Position numbers and translations under genes: made by a program
Shown: piece after piece, positions 35,351-49,700 of the stretch
How positions within the stretch are numbered: position 1 is the first letter of the stretch
How the letters are laid out: each line of letters begins with the position of its first letter
Assembly (NCBI GenBank): GCA_013397435.1
Contig: VZRG01000032.1
Location: forward strand, 124,001 to 188,000
Direction of reading: 5' to 3'
DNA length: 64,000 nt
Source of the DNA: Erythrocercus mccallii
Lineage: Eukaryota > Chordata > Aves > Passeriformes > Dicruridae
The notes under the pieces: model-generated
Told to the model about the DNA's origin: nothing
Seen by the model: the letters and a program-made list of their open reading frames with translations, nothing else
Database searches by the model: none

Positions 35351-38105
35351 CTTTTGCTCCAGAGAGTGTTTATTTTTCAGCTTACTTAAAGTATTTTTAA
35401 GGAATATTTGGCAGAATTTCAAGGCACTGAGTAGTACATGAAAACTATGGCATAGGTAGTTGTGTACAAACAAATAAATGAGAAAATAAAAGAGCATAGT
35501 CCAAGCCCTAGTATTTAAGTATGGCCTATATATTAATTCATGGCTTATAAACATCACAAAAAAAAAAAAAAAAGATAAATCCAAATCCAACTGGTCATAG
35601 AATCGTGTTTTATATAGTGCTGCTATTTAGGTATAGACAACGTACTATCAAACACGTGTATTTCTTAGGCAGACTCACTGAATAGGTTTTATTAGCCTTG
35701 CTGAGATTTTTTTTCTTCAGTTTCTGTTTTAAGAGTGACAAATCATTTGTAATGTGAGCTTGTACTACATATATTGCACAATACCACCTGCCTGCTGAGC
35801 ACTACTTTGAAAAGCACTTTAACAGAGTTATGTCAATAAGAAGCTTTAAAAATACTCCAAGTGGAGGACATATCAAAGATTATTATAATGAAATGTCTTT
35901 GCAAAGTTTTGCCAATAGAAAGTTTAATATTATTGGTTGCATTAGGATACTTACAAGTTTGTATTTCTGTATCTAGTTTCAGGGATTTTGAATCTGAGAA
36001 ATGGTAGAGGTCCCAGTGAGCTCCAGAGTCTTACGGATGTGTGGTACAAAACAAGCTGTAAAAATTCCATTTGAATGAACTAAAAAGATAATAAAATCAG
36101 TTAAACAGAAGGGAGAAAGACAAAACAGTTAAGTGATATGTAAGCCTGGGCAGCTCAACTCTGTATTTTTCTAAAGAATTTCAGCATATGGAAGGAATGG
36201 GATGCATTTCAAAATCTGCATGTATATGTTAGATGTTAAATTTATTTTTGTGTGTTTTGTCAAATGACTATACATCAGTGCTGGGTAGCCTTAGTCTATC
36301 CTTTACCAGTCTAGTGTCACACAGATGTCATGGAAAAAAAGAATTCTCTTCCAGAGGGACTGGAAAGAGTTGATAGTAGAAGATTCCAGACCTGCTAAGG
36401 GACAGGACAGTGGGGAGGAATAAGCAAACAGGTTTGTGCACAAAAGCAGTATCCTTACGAGTTATGAGCTGAAACAAGCTATTTTTACTAAATTGATCCA
36501 TAAATTACTGCCTAGAATTTAAAAGATTCTTAGAGAATGCTCATGAATTCATATTCTATCTCTGGCATCAGGAGTTCAGAATTTGAAGAGAGTTCCATAG
36601 TTTTTGCTTCTCAAGGAATAAAATTAAATACATTGTTTTCCCTAAGGCTCTGGACCTATTTAATGAAGAGCAGTTTTAAATTCACAAAGAGTTTCAGTGG
36701 AGCACCTCTTTCCACAGAAATCTGTATACCCTTAGTCTATAGCCTTTATTATAAATGGAGGATAAGGAAATGAAATTCCACTCACTGAACCCTGAATAAA
36801 GGGAGAGCCCCCATTTTTACTTCTCCCCGCATACCTGGTTACTCATCCTATATACGCAGTTCCTGCCCAGGTCTAATACACTGCCCCTTAATACTTTGTC
36901 TTTTATGAATCTGTTAGCAATTATCATTTTTAAGCTTTGTTGGTTTGTAAAGTCATGCTCACGTTCTGTGACACCTGCAAAGGTTTTAATGGGGTCCATT
37001 ATCATTCCCTTAGCTGGAATGGAGCGAGTGGTCTGACTGCTTTTAATCAATGTCTGTTCAAAGGAAAATAGCTGATGTAAACCACCTCCTGTGTTTGTTA
37101 GTTACTAAAGCCTCTTCAAAATTTATTTTAATTTGTGGTTACATTTGACTTCTGCTTTAAAACATCAGGCTGAAACCTGTTTTCCAAATGTTTTTGACTT
37201 TAATTCCATTTCATCCATAAAAATTGAGCACATTGCAAAAAACTTGATTACAAAGTCTAAACAGAGAAATTCTTTTTCAGAGTGTAATATAACATTTCTG
37301 GTGTACATTTACTGATATTTATTACTTTATTGCAGATCTTTCACCAAAATCTTAGTTCTTCTATCATCTGTAAAATATGTGGATGCCATTTTTACTGTGA
37401 ATGTTTTTAATCAAATGTTATTCAATCAATTTTATTGCTTGGCAATTTGTCTGTAATTTATTTTCCCACTTTTATATAACAAACTATTACATATGAGCTT
37501 ACAGTAGTTTTATAGACAGTTTCTTTTTATAACTTACCGCCCTAGAAATGTATTCCTACGCAGCCCCAGAAAAGGTTTATATCAGATACAATTGAGATTA
37601 AGCAGGTTCTTCTAACTCATCCATATTCTCATTTCTTTTATTCTTGCCACTTTTATCTATCATGCATACCTACTCTGCAATGAATTCCAGCAGTTAAAAA
37701 TTGGATTTTCTCATAAACGTTTTATTCATGAACAATCAAACATAAAACCAAGGTTCTTTATATTTTAAACTACCCACCCTGAAGTCATTTCTTGATTGAT
37801 CACCTTCACCAGCCCATTCCTTAAAAAGCATACGAAATCCTATGATCCAAAAAATTGGTGCATTCTGTGACACCAAAAAAGGAAGCTGTATCATAATTTC
37901 ATAATATATGAGGCTGCCTATTTTAGTATCTTTATACTGACCAAGATAGATATTTAGATTTGGCACTATTACTAATCACTATTTCTGCAAATAAGAGAAA
38001 ATTACTTTTCACACTTTCTTAATGACAGGATCTGATTGCATGCCTAATCTATCTGTTTTGTAGGTTTAATCTTTCATTTTAATGACAATAACTTTTTAAA
38101 TTTAA

Positions 38106-38148
38106 CATATAAATATATATATATATAAAATATATAAATATATTCCAT
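38106..38148. repeat. AT-rich dinucleotide repeat
   Basis: Imperfect (AT)n run with taaatatata interruptions. Confidence 0.8.
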
Positions 38149-39944
38149 TGTGCTTCAGCATCAACTGGTGAAGCACAATGATTCAAAGTGTAAAGATTAT
38201 CAGGAAAGTAATCATATGAAATGTTTAAAACATATATACACCATCCATCAGAATTGTGTCAATGAGAAAGTATTCCTACCACTTCTAGTTAAAGTCACAG
38301 TAAGATTGGAAAAGAAGAGAAGAAAGAGGGCATCCTTCCAGCTTTAGTCATCTAACTTAGCCACACCTGTAGAGAGGAAAGGATGCTGGCTCCTTCAAGG
38401 GATGGAGCATCTTAACTGAGTTTCTGTTCTGCCCTGCCTGATGGTGAAGTCCCTCCCCCATTACCAACAGAGACAGGGCCCTTCGGGAAACAGCAGAGGC
38501 CAACCCTTCACTATGCTGAGTGCTCTTCTAAGGGTAGCAGTTGACTTTTGCATGAACAACCCTGATAGCTAAAGTTCATAGATCAGTAATTTTTTTCAGG
38601 TGAAGTCTGCTCTGCAATTACACTGGAATTAACTACAAGTTAGTTACATTTTCTTCCAACCCCAAAGAAACCTCTCCTTAAAAAGCCTATCATCCAAAAC
38701 TAGAGAAAGTAAGGGAAGTGTCAACAAATATTCCACTAAAAACTCAGCAATGGTATTCTTTCAAATTCAGCATTGCACAAACCCTGCTACTGAAACTGGA
38801 GGTAAAGTTCCTTACTTTATACGAATATACAAACTTCAGTATATAGTTTATGTGTGCTGATTAATGTTTACAAAATTTCTATATCTGCAAAAAAGAAAAT
38901 GCTTTGTTACTAGCACTGAGTTAAAGATTTCAACATGTTCTTACAATAAAAGGTTAATCTCTTTTGTTCCAGGTAATTATTTTTGCCATATTTATACTAG
39001 AAAGATTATAGTATGAACTTTCATGACTCTCAATAGGATATGTCACCTACTACTGATGAAACAAAATTACTTTCAATTTTCTTTAGACATGCTGTATTTA
39101 ATGGCAAGGAATGACCAACAGAAGTAGAGAAGTAGTAAACAAGAATTCCATTTTCCTATCCTGCTGGGATAGGCCTTAGAGAGGATGTACAAGTCAACCT
39201 TGGCAGGACAGAAGAAACATTTGGTTTTTATTTAAGAGCAGTGGCATACATACAGTATCAAAACATTTACGGAAAATATAAGTAAACAACCAGACTACTG
39301 AGAAAGAATTGTATGGATTGTTTTGACTGCGAGCAAATACGAAAAGCACTTCCAACAGTAGAAAGACAAATGATAAAAGAACTATTGCTCTTTCTAATCA
39401 AACCAAATAGTTATGTGTGAAAAGACAGATGTTTTTCAGATAATGCATTTTAAAACTGGAAATTTATGAGAGGAAAACATCAAACACACAAAGACGTCAG
39501 TTTCTGTTCTTCCATTGTCCTTAGCTTTCCTTCTAATTTTAGTGCTATTGTCAGTTCCAGCAGGACTGAGAATGCTGTTCAAACTGGAACTGAGAAGAAT
39601 TTTCAAATACATCTAACATCTTTAAGAAATTTAGATTATTTAAAATGAGCAATGTACTAAGACAGTTTTCATTAGCATGCTTCCCCAGTTTCAATTTTAA
39701 TATGATTTTAGCTGGTGATGCTTTCTAACCAATAAAGAGTTAATATCCTTAGTTGCTTGAAAGGTGATTTGCAACATTTCAGATGGTATTATGCATTGTT
39801 TTCTGTTTTTTGATATATTAATCATAACTGTAGCCCCTTCTGTTACAAATGTTTGATTTTAAAACTGTCACTTGTCAGCCAGTCCAATAGGCTATTTCAG
39901 AACCAGTACAGTTTATGCATGGGAAGTTTGATGTTGAAACAATA

Positions 39945-39950
39945 TTTATT
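39945..39950 (-). terminator. candidate NSUN6 polyadenylation signal
   Basis: tttatt on the plus strand is AATAAA on the minus strand, about 630 bases after the NSUN6 stop codon. It is the nearest AATAAA I found downstream of that stop. Confidence 0.4.
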
Positions 39951-40065
39951 TACATTCCCAGAGTGAGATGGTTTAATATATTCATGCTGCTATAAAAGAC
40001 ATGCTACAAAGCCTAATCGTATTTTGTGTATATACTATGTGTACAGAGAATCTTGCTTGTATTAA

Positions 40066-40071
40066 AATAAA
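40066..40071 (+). terminator. candidate distal CACNB2 polyadenylation signal
   Basis: AATAAA in the context attaaaataaaag, the last plus-strand copy before the NSUN6 coding region. If used, it would make the CACNB2 3' UTR about 7.2 kb long. Confidence 0.25.
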
Positions 40072-40582
40072 AGAGAAATGAGGTTCTAAGTATCAATTTA
40101 TAAAACAGTTCTTTGTAAAATGTTGCAGTGTTTTTAGAAGCACTATTTAAGGAAACTAATTATTGGTAAACCTCCATAGAAACTACCCTTTCCAAAATTC
40201 ATTGTAATAATTCCCTTCTATTTTATGTTTGCATTTTGTGAAGTAGCTTCCATCCCTGTCCTACGCTTGCCACACCAGACCAGGGGAAAGCAGAGCAGAC
40301 AGCAGTATGAGTGAACATTGTTGTCATTCAGACACTGACCTGCTGTAAATACAAAAGCAGAGGGAGAATTACAAATGATACCACCCTTCCCCCAACCATG
40401 ACTTTTCTGCTGCAACCTGTGGCTCTTTCCCATCAGAACAGCTGGCAGATTTTAGTGCTGCCATAGCAACCCTGCCGTCAGCCCGTTGGCTTGGTAACAT
40501 TGCAGCAGGAAGAAAGGCACTGCACGTCTGAACTGTTCTTAGACTCACTGAGGTTATTTTTTCAGGTTGCATTCCCAAATCC

Positions 40583-40795
40583 TTACTTACTGTTAGATTT
40601 AATAAATTTTGCAATGAAAAATCCTATACAGTCCTTATTTGCCAATGAAATCAGGTCATCTTCTCTGGAATCTTGCAAAGAATTAATATCCATTCCTTGC
40701 AATGTCACAGCAGATGGATCAAATCTCTGCAACAGCTTCAACTGATCAAGTGATAGTCCAGCTCCCTTCATGCCTTCTCCTCCAATGTGAGGTTC
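40583..40795 (-). CDS. NSUN6: NSUN6 coding exon 11 (last)
   Basis: Encodes EPHIGGEGMKGAGLSLDQLK through GFFIAKFIKSNSK and the TAA stop at 40583-40585. These are residues 400-469, the C-terminal end of the methyltransferase fold. The acceptor is gttacttgaacag on the minus strand. Confidence 0.96.
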   Translation of the reverse strand, partial: EPHIGGEGMKGAGLSLDQLKLLQRFDPSAVTLQGMDINSLQDSREDDLISLANKDCIGFFIAKFIKSNSK

Positions 40796-43700
40796 CTGTT
40801 CAAGTAACAAAGAAAAGCAAATTATTGCATCTCTAAAGTTCTTAAATGCCCTAAATATATTCTGCTGAGGGTATGCAGAGCTACCAAACAATTAACATGG
40901 ACAAGCTATGCTTGTATCATTCACACCAGAAGATTCAGAAGTAATGTGGCTTCTTTTCTTGCCTTCATCTGGCCAATATTATACAAACATATATACAAAA
41001 TTTATACAAGATATACACAAGTATTTTGAGGAGGTGATGATGCCCCTCATCCACTTTATCTCAGTAGTTTCGAGCACTGGTTGAGGGTAAGTGCACAGGT
41101 CTAAAATGATTCACCACTTGAAGGGCTGAAGCATCCCAAGGAAGCTGTTACCACCAGACAGCCAGTCTAAAGGGTTTAGGTTGTCACTTCTAAATGATGC
41201 AGCACTTCTGTGTACTGACTTAATAGCTGTGAGATAAGTCAAAAATAGTGAGTCCTTAGCCCGCTACCAGTATCACCAGTGACAGCAGCAGAATCCCAGA
41301 GACTGCAAGGTTGGAAAAGACCTTGGAGGTAATCTAGTCCAGCCTATGACCTAACACCACCTTGTAACTGTACCATGGCACCAACTGCAACCCAGTCCTC
41401 CCTTAAACATCTACAGGGACAGTGACTCCACCACCTCCCTGTGCAGCCCATTCCAACGCTCATCACCCTTTCTGTGAAGAACTTCTTCCTAATGGCCACC
41501 CTAAATACTGGGATTCTTCACGGTAAAAACTTCAACTGCAGAGACTAAAAGCCTCAGTCCAGAATATCCTACTGCCTGAAGAGGTATCATTTTGGCAGGT
41601 GATACAGCAGAAAAATCTAACTTTAAATTTTCTAGTCATGTAATAAGACTAACAGGTAAACAGGACTACTGTTACCTGTGCATGTCTATGAGGCAGAGAA
41701 AAAAAGAAAAAAATCCATTTTCAAGAGATGATATTTGGCTTCAAAATCCTGGAGAGGAGAAGGACTTAAAATCCCAGCCTTTTTCTCAATATTTCTTGTG
41801 AATAGCCTTGACTGCTTCATATTTAATACCAGAATTCCTGGAAAAAAATTAATTCTTAGCTGGATTGTTCTTTCAATGCATTCAGTAAGGAGATGGAACA
41901 AAGTGTGCAAAAGCTGGCACTGCAATATCAAAAATAGATCTCCTTTGTCAATCTAGTCTAATGTAGTCCATAATGCAGCCTACAGCAGAGCGTTTTTTCA
42001 GCCATCACACTCTGCTAACACATGAGCTCACCCAGTCAGCACATGATGTGAGTTAGCTGCTTAACCACGTACTGCATGCTGAAAAGTGGGGAGCCAAGGG
42101 GTTCCAGACTGATTCTTCCTTTCCCTCAGCAGGATTTCAATGTTTTCCAGGTAAAAGACAAACAGAGGTGTCTATTGCAAATTGATAGGAAAGTAACATA
42201 CAAAGGGAGAAAACGGGTAGTGACTTGATGTAGTAGAAAAAAGGAAAGGTAAAAGTCTAGGGAAAACAGTATTCCACAGGCTCAAGTAACTTGCTTAAAG
42301 GCAGACCAGTGTCTTCCTCTACTTTTTCATTTTTCCTTCCAGTTAATTTACTGCATTTAAGCTGATCTACAGTATCTCCTGTGTGAACTCCTAAGGAGCA
42401 GCTGCCATGTGGTACCCTCCACCTACAAGAAAAACGCCTATGGCTCCATCTCCTGTTTTTTCCTTGCCCACATTACCCAATGTGCTTCCAGGATCTGTTG
42501 CCTAACTGAGAAACTGGGAAACAGGGGACTGGATAAAAAAGGAGGCATCCACTGAAACTAAAGAAATAAAAGATGGGAAACAAATAAATAAAGGAACATG
42601 AGGTAAGTAGACCCTAGACTCCTGTTTCATGTTCATTGGAAAAGATCACCTTAGTTTACACTAGTAGGGGAACTGGTTATAAGGCACTATAAATTATATG
42701 TGAGTAAACAGTTCAGTGTCATCTCATTTAAAATACACTATACATAAAAGATTAATTTTTACAGATATGTCATTTGTGTGTGAAAAACAGTGCTTTATTC
42801 AAGAATGATATTACTGGTTAGAGAAAGTCTATGTAGCAGGAATTAATCTTGCATTTGAGTTAATAAGTGCTGTGTTTTGTCATTCTACCAAGAAGAATTT
42901 TGTACATTGTTAGGTTAAATGTATAATCACAGTTGAAAAGTCTGGAACTGAAGAATTCTTAGTGAATGGATGGTGGGAATACAGACAGAAGAACACACCA
43001 TAGAAAGCTTTGTTGAAGAGCTTCAGTTCTGTTAAATCTTTAACAGCCATCATACTAATTTCTCATTCTACAGCTATTGTACATATTTCTTTTTAATTTC
43101 AGTTAAACATTTATCTAAGCTGTACATGACGACAGGTACAAGTCATCATAGAATGTGTAAGCTAAACAGGTGTCAGACTTTTCCTCAAAGCCATGATGAT
43201 AACAACTACCCCACCCAGCTCATCTCATTATCAAAGAGGAAGTGGGACACGTGGTCTGATGATTAAACCCCCCTGAAGTACTGTTATAGGTAACAGATAT
43301 TTCTGAATTGTATGAACTGTAGCTAATATAGATAGAAAACCTATATATTACCTCCTCCCAGACATCTTAATGGTAGACACTGAGTCGAAAAAAGACAAGG
43401 TACATTCTTAACGTGAAATAATTTCTTTCCCTCATTCCTTTTAAATAAATCAAAAATAGCTCCCATACATATAACATCCTCCTCCTTTGAAACAAATTTG
43501 TTTTCATTTATGTCCCATACTTTATATGCAAGTCTTCATTACTTCAGTGGCATTAATAAAATAAAAAAAAACAAACACGTCTCCCGTGAATGTGCAAAAG
43601 AAATTTTAACCTGTCTGACCTATCTTTTGTCTGTTGTACAGATCAAAAAACCCCACAATACACAGTGGGAAACTACTTAACGATGCCTAAATAAAGCTCA

Positions 43701-46700
43701 ATTAAGCACAAAAATACACTTTTAAAAAGCCTCAGAAATCTTTCTGTTGTTTCTATCCACAGCAGTTAAAATAGTCCAGGGTGATAAAAAAAGATTTATT
43801 GACAGCAAATATACCATGTAACTTTACAGTTCCAAAATCAGCTCTACTTCACACTACCTGTGGATGAAGCTGAAGGCATGGAAAAGTTTTCAGGGCCCAA
43901 GCAACTTGCTCCTCGTTTTCAGAAAGTGTAATTGTACACGTACTATAAACTAAAACACCTCCTGGCTTCAGCAACTTCACTGCCTGCAGGGAGGAGTAAA
44001 CAATATTTCAGCTTATTTTTAAATTTAAAACTTTCATATTAAGCAACATTAACTAATAATCCATGCACCTAGAATATTAAAACTGAACATTTAATTAACC
44101 TCAAACTATTAAGATACTAATTCCTCTCAGGGAATACAGCAAAGGATAACATGGATTAGAAAGATTCTTCTTTCCAAATAGGCATTACAGCTCATGCAGT
44201 TTATTAATGTCATTGAGATGATTCACCTTGTAAGATTTGTTATTTGTACAGCTCTGCATATCCCAGACAGATTAGATCTGTTTTCACCACCTGCTGCCAA
44301 CCATAGATACACAATACTTATGTCAGTTATATTAGATGTCAACTGTTTCCATGTATTTGGCATGGAAGCTATATCTATGCTGCTTTTCAAGCTGTCATTC
44401 ACTCTGAATATGTATCACTCAGATTTTGACAAGTTTCAACTGATCCATCAGCACCAGCCCAAGCACACTCCTTAGCATGTTCCTAAGTCACCTGCTCTGT
44501 GACTTAGACCCTGGTAATTATTATAATGTAAAACAGATGAAACTGAGCGCATTAAAAAAACACAAAGCTTTTTATTTACTATGAATTACATACACCTTTC
44601 CCATGCTCCAATGAACTGGCGTCACCTAGCAACAGATCTGGTGGAGCTGAGAGGTTAACAGGACCCTAATAGTTCCTGGCTGCTGAAAAAGTAGGGAAAA
44701 TGAGGTCCTGTGCCTTGGGTAAGTTTTATGCTGCAAAAGCATTTATGTTCAATTTAGCTTCTCTACTCAATGTTTAACACATACCACAGTGAAAAGCTTG
44801 CGCTGTAGTGGCTGATACGAGGTCACTTCCTTTAAAGTTGAGGAATAAGCCATGTTTGGTCTCTGTCCCATCCCACTACATGGAGCATCAAGAAGAATTC
44901 GATCAAATGACTCTGGTAAGAATGGAGGTCCTTCTGTAAAAAGCAGTTACTAATGTAAAATGTGGCTGTTGCCTTCCTTGAGACTTCACTGTAGGTAAGG
45001 GGAAGCTGTTACTGCTTCCTTGACATGAAACATTTATGTGCTATAGACAGTGTCTGCAAAACTAGTCTCAGCTAGAGACAAGTCTCAGCACTACTGGTGG
45101 TAGTTTTCATCTCCCAGAAAACTAAACAGTTCAAGTTCTGTGAGCTCAAAAATGATCCCCCTAGGCAGTATTTTTTTAACTTAATTTAGTAATTTGGAAG
45201 TAAAATGTAAGAGTAATCAAAAAAGTTGAAATATGATTGGTCAGAGGAGCCACAGTTAGCTCAAAAGTATGCAAACCTTTATTGAGACAAACCTGTAGTT
45301 AATCATTGAGACTGTCTTATAATAATTGGACTGTCTATATAATAACTATTTCTTGTGATGCATGCATAGCTATATAAAATAAAGCACTTCATAATAACAG
45401 GAACTACTCCAAGTTCTAATGTGTGAGACATGCTGTCTCCATGGCAGAACAATTCAGTAATAAAGGATTGTAAAAAGAAGAAACATTTCTAACTATTACC
45501 TGGATGACAATATGTATTTTATATATGCAGAGCCTTTAGTCTGTACCCCAAGAAGTTTATCTCCTCAGTGCTAGGGAGATTGGCTCAGCATCACCAGGTA
45601 CTACTGCTGCCAAACTTGTATTATCACACTACTGCTACCTAGCTTGTTCCTGCACTACAAAATGAGTTTATCTGGTTTTTCTACCTCTGATCCATTACTA
45701 AAATGTTCAAAATATGTCATGTGTTACTTGCAGGGATGTACAGAAAAGCCTTCATTATCTCTCAGTATTACAGCTTTCTTTTGTTCATCTCTGTAATTGC
45801 TACTTGCCACCTCCAATATTTGATATTCATAAAAAGACTCTTAAGAAAGTACCTTTGTTCCTCCAAAGCAGGAATAACTGCAATGCATAGGGACAAAGGA
45901 GGTGAATTATGTAATCTGATTCCTACTTAGGCTAACCAGTGACTGAGATAAAATAGACTGAGAAAGAACAGCATACTTTGCACAACAAACTAAAAATAAT
46001 CAAGGCAGCAGATACCATTTAAATCATTCCATCATGGGAACAGAACCAATATCATAACTGCATCACTTCAGTAAAGCAAATGAAATTACTTAAAATAATA
46101 CACTGTGCTTGTATATAACTTTCCCCTGAACAGCTGAACAAACATCAATGAACTAAACCTTGCAGCACTCCTGGGAGTTAGGTATTAATAACTCCATTTT
46201 ACTGATGAGGATTATGAGGCAGAAAAGCGAAGCAAGTCTGCAAAAATAATTTTCTTCTCAGACTAGCTCAGAAAGTTCCCAGTATGGGGTTAAATGTGAT
46301 CAGGAGAGAAGCTCTAAGGCTTCTTCAGTCTTTGATATTATCTGGGAAAGGAATGCATTTCCTTTGAGAATATTAGGTTGTGACAAAGACAGATAATTCG
46401 ATTTTTGTACTTGCTTCATAGAGAAGCTGATAATCACAAAAGAGTAGAAAATAAAAGTACATTCACAGTGCTGACACAACTTAGGTATCTGCCAAGATTT
46501 CAAGGACTTGAAAACTTGTGACAGGTTTAATACTGTTTTTGCAAAACATTACTATTTCCTTCTAAAAGCTACTACTACCTAAATTGTTTATTTTACCTTG
46601 TTTATCTTCTCTCTTCTCGACTGAAAGGGCCTTTGTTCCATCATAGCAAAAGGCCTTAATGCAATTCAACTGTAGCAATTCAGCATTCTGCTTGATTTTC

Positions 46701-49700
46701 TTGACCTTGTTAGCTATCTTGTCCATGGCTATTATTTCACCCTGAAAAAAATCCCAAAGTTTTCATCAAAAGCATAGGGATTAAATGGATGTTTCTGATT
46801 TCCTTTCCCCAACCCTGGGCAGGGTAATAAATAAAGCAGTCTTCCCCACAGAATCATTTTATTCTTAAATCCACACTCCTGCAGTCCTTGTTCACATGTT
46901 TTCTGCAATAGCTGCATTAGTCTGAAAGCTGTGCACATCCTGACTGCTTGGCACTGTCACTCTAAAGGATGCTGTAATATCTGACTTTGGTTTTGTTGTT
47001 TGTTTCTTTTTGTTTTGAACTGCTTAACTGGGCACTAAGATAAAAATTTAATCATTTGAAAGACTGTAGAAGCCTCAAATACATGGTAAAATAGGTCAAC
47101 AGGTTTTAAATTTGTATGGAGACGGTAGGAAATATGATCACACTGCAGCTCAGTGCTGAGGAAATTAAGCCCATAGCCATGTCTCTGACTTGCTCAGACT
47201 CATAACATACTGGAATACTTGCAGTACTTGCCAGCCAAGTTACTTTGGAAAATAGTGTAAATACTAGAATAAATTTAGAGGTGAGGGGAGGGAAATCACA
47301 ATTATACATGATTCCTTTTATGTAAAAATAAGGTTTCTTTTTTCCTCCCCCAAAATAAATCAGACACACACCACTACCTGCTAAATGAAATCTGTGAAAA
47401 CAAAGGAAAGTCAACAGCATCAGTAAAATCCACAACAGAAGAACTCAACAACCAAAAACTTGTACTAGACTTGCTATAGCAAGTACAATATGCTGAGAAA
47501 ACAACAACTTACTTCTGTAAGCTCTCTAGAGGCTTACAGAAGGGTAACATGGCCAAGACAGTTTAAGAAGTAAAAAAAATCAGTAAAGATAAACTGTTAT
47601 CTGTATGTTGTGTTAGGCAATATGTAGACCTAGGACTGAGAGGTAAGAATGGATTTAGGTTGTGTGAATGGTGTCCAGTTTTCAGCTATGAGTCAAATCA
47701 CCCCCTACGGATGCACTCAAGAACCACATGCCACTCCTTGTGCCCTAACACCATTCAACCTATTTCACATGTACACTAAGACCTGACTGTGCTTCAAAGT
47801 TTTGTCTGTTTCAAGAACAGTGGATTTGCTGCACATTTCTGCTTGCTGCAGAGATAAAGAGATGATAGAATCATAGAATGGTTTGGGTTTGGGAAAGGAT
47901 CTTGAAGATCATCTAGTCTAACCCACCTGCCATGGACAGGGACACATTCCGCTAGACCAGGTTGCTCAGAGCCCCATCCCAGCTGGCCTTGAACACTGCC
48001 AGGAATGGACTGTTCACAGCTTCTCTTGTTCTTTTCTCCAGGAAAAACAACAAGCTGGAAGACAACTCTTCTCCATTTGGCCCATGCCAGCCACTACCAG
48101 AACAACTACTTAAAAGTCATCTGGGATGCAAAGTCTAAAAAAAGTCTAGACTGGGATGCAAATAATAAATTCTCAAGCTTTAACTATTCCTGATTCTTAT
48201 TTAAGAGCTCTTAACATCACAGAGTAATTTTACATCTTGGTTATATCATTTAAAAATAATATAGTAATATTTGCAATTATATCACAAAAAAGAGTGTTTT
48301 AAGATACTCTGAAATGTTAATGGTTTAATATACTGTCTGAAAAATTAGTATAGAAAATCTGTGAATAGAATTTAAAATCCAAAAAGAAGTGCTTTTTCTA
48401 TATCTTTATCTTCCATATCTTAAATTAAAATTATATACTCAGAAAATGACAATCAAGTCAGATAAATATTCAATGTCTGTATTCTTAATCTTTACAACTT
48501 CAGCTGCAGGTAAACACAATCAAAATATGTAAAGTGACTAAGGAAAAAGTATTTCTGCAAAGTTACACAAAATGTGGATACACAGATGGATAAAAGTATC
48601 TATGTAAATGAATCCATGACAGAAATATATGATTTGCAGACTTCCTTTATTACACTGAAATTCTTTACAAGAAGCTTAATATATGTATATAATAAATGTC
48701 TAATGACTGTCAGATGCATTTTTAATGCCTTCTGCCATACTGAGGGAAGAACATTTCCACAGACAAACCATCACAGAACTGAATACATGCCTCTCAATAT
48801 ATTCATACCATTACATGCTGTGCCTTCACATTTATGCACAGGCAACTGTCAAAGTACTGCATAATGTAACTGCAAGACTTCTAAACAATTTGATATATTC
48901 TAATAACCCTATTTCAGCAAAAATAATAAAGACTTACAAAATTTTAGAGGAAATATTACATGCTTTTTTCCCTTCTGCTAGAGAAGAGTAACCTGCATTT
49001 CTGTACTTCACTGTGCATAACATTTTAACATACGCAGAATTGTAATCCTGTATCTGCATTCTTATTGTATTACATTCTCCTTTCCTTTGTCTTTCTTTAC
49101 ATTATTTTTTTTGTTTCTGCTCATTTTATTACTTTCACATGAGATAATTTTGGATTTGTGACATTCTACCTTAGAATGACAAATTCAGACTAGAAATCCA
49201 GCCTAAAATCCTATCTCTAAACAGAATTGATAATTTTTACTGAGAAAAATCCTAATCGGATTAGGAACTTTTTGTAATTTTTTGTAGAGAGTTGTTTCTT
49301 TGGCACACAATAGTAAGCCCTGATTTTTATGCATCTCAGTTTCATGAATCCAGCATATTCTTGCATAACTATGCCTTGCATGTAAAAAATTCTATGATTA
49401 AAAACAATTCAATAACACTTTAAAAAGGAAAATTAAACATATTTCAACTGTCAATTTGTAGCAAACAAGGTTTTAAAGCTGATGGTGAGTACTCCATAAA
49501 GACTGTCTACTGCCCATTTCAGTAACTCTTATGTGCAGCAAAATTCATAGGTAAGTAAAATGTCACAATATTAATTGTTTGCTGCTGTAAATTATCTGTG
49601 CATTCTAACAGTTAAGTGAAGAGAACTGTACAAATGAATGGCAGTCAGATTTTCTTCCTTAGAAAATGCCAAATTACTTTTCTTACCTGGTCATGCATTA

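Larger units (their letters stand above)
34216..39944. other. CACNB2 distal 3' UTR or intergenic interval
   Basis: AT-rich sequence between the CACNB2 stop region and the presumed NSUN6 3' end. It contains a G/T tract (35291-35350), a run of A (about 35558-35573) and an AT dinucleotide repeat (38106-38148). I see no gene in it. Confidence 0.7.
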
